NCBI GenBank assembly: GCA_016296195.1
Contig: JAEDJU010000093.1
Location: forward strand, 1-5,546
Source of the DNA: Candidatus Methanomethylophilaceae archaeon
Lineage (GTDB): Archaea > Thermoplasmatota > Thermoplasmata > Methanomassiliicoccales > Methanomethylophilaceae
Direction of reading: 5' to 3'
DNA: 5,546 bases
Both the position numbers and the translations under genes were made by a program. This document shows positions 5,525 through 5,546 of the stretch, one piece after another; positions within the stretch are counted from its first letter, which is position 1, and each line of letters opens with the position of its first letter. The notes under the pieces are model-generated. The model was not told the DNA's origin. It ran no database searches and was given only the letters and a program-made list of their open reading frames with translations.

Positions 5525-5541
5525 GAGGGGTACAGCCCCTC
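5525..5541 (+). terminator. Hairpin after the RamA-like gene, probable terminator
   Basis: GAGGGG and CCCCTC form a perfect six-base-pair stem around the loop TACAG, nine bases after the stop codon. Only five further bases are visible, so a T-run cannot be checked. It may end the three-gene operon or shield its mRNA. Confidence 0.5.
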
Positions 5542-5546
5542 ACCTT

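Noticed and set aside
3759..5543. 594-residue open frame on the minus strand opposite the RamA-like gene
   Set aside because: It is antisense to a well-supported gene, is abnormally rich in Val, Leu, Gly, Asp and Ser as expected from mirrored GC-rich codons, and has no recognisable motif.

Overview
This window looks like part of a methylotrophic methanogenic archaeon, most likely a member of the Methanomassiliicoccales. The reasons are mtaC and mtaB (methanol:corrinoid methyl transfer), a corrinoid activase of the archaeal RamA type with a C-terminal double [4Fe-4S] ferredoxin domain, TATA-box-like promoters, and GC-rich coding DNA beside a very AT-rich intergenic region. Methanosarcina and Methanosphaera, the other well-known mtaBC carriers, have clearly lower coding GC. 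The lineage is an inference and no marker gene is present.

Layout. Positions 1-2092 (minus strand) hold an mtaC-mtaB operon: mtaC (1310-2092) is complete, and mtaB (1-1307) loses its last residues at the window edge. The two genes are 2 bases apart, and the mtaB ribosome binding site lies within the last codons of mtaC. Positions 2093-2623 are a 531-base AT-rich divergent regulatory region. It carries TATA boxes for both directions, five copies of a GATGGAT-type motif, two palindromes and a shared 9-base repeat. Positions 2624-5516 (plus strand) hold three genes joined by two 4-base ATGA overlaps: a short G3E/CobW-like GTPase, a protein with exceptional His/Asp/Cys-rich tracts, and a RamA-like reductive activase. 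A GC-rich hairpin at 5525-5541 probably ends this operon.

How the genes fit together. MtaB uses zinc to activate methanol and moves the methyl group to Co(I) on the corrinoid protein MtaC; a separate MtaA, not in this window, would pass it to coenzyme M. The Co(I) corrinoid occasionally oxidises to inactive Co(II), and RamA-type proteins restore it with ATP and low-potential electrons. A GTPase with a metal-binding GCxCC motif and a metal-sponge protein, translationally coupled to this activase and divergent from mtaCB, suggest one maturation and repair unit for the methanol system. They could supply zinc to MtaB, handle cobalt or corrinoid, or gate activation. The coupling and domains are visible in the sequence; the joint function is inferred and is the most interesting point of the window.
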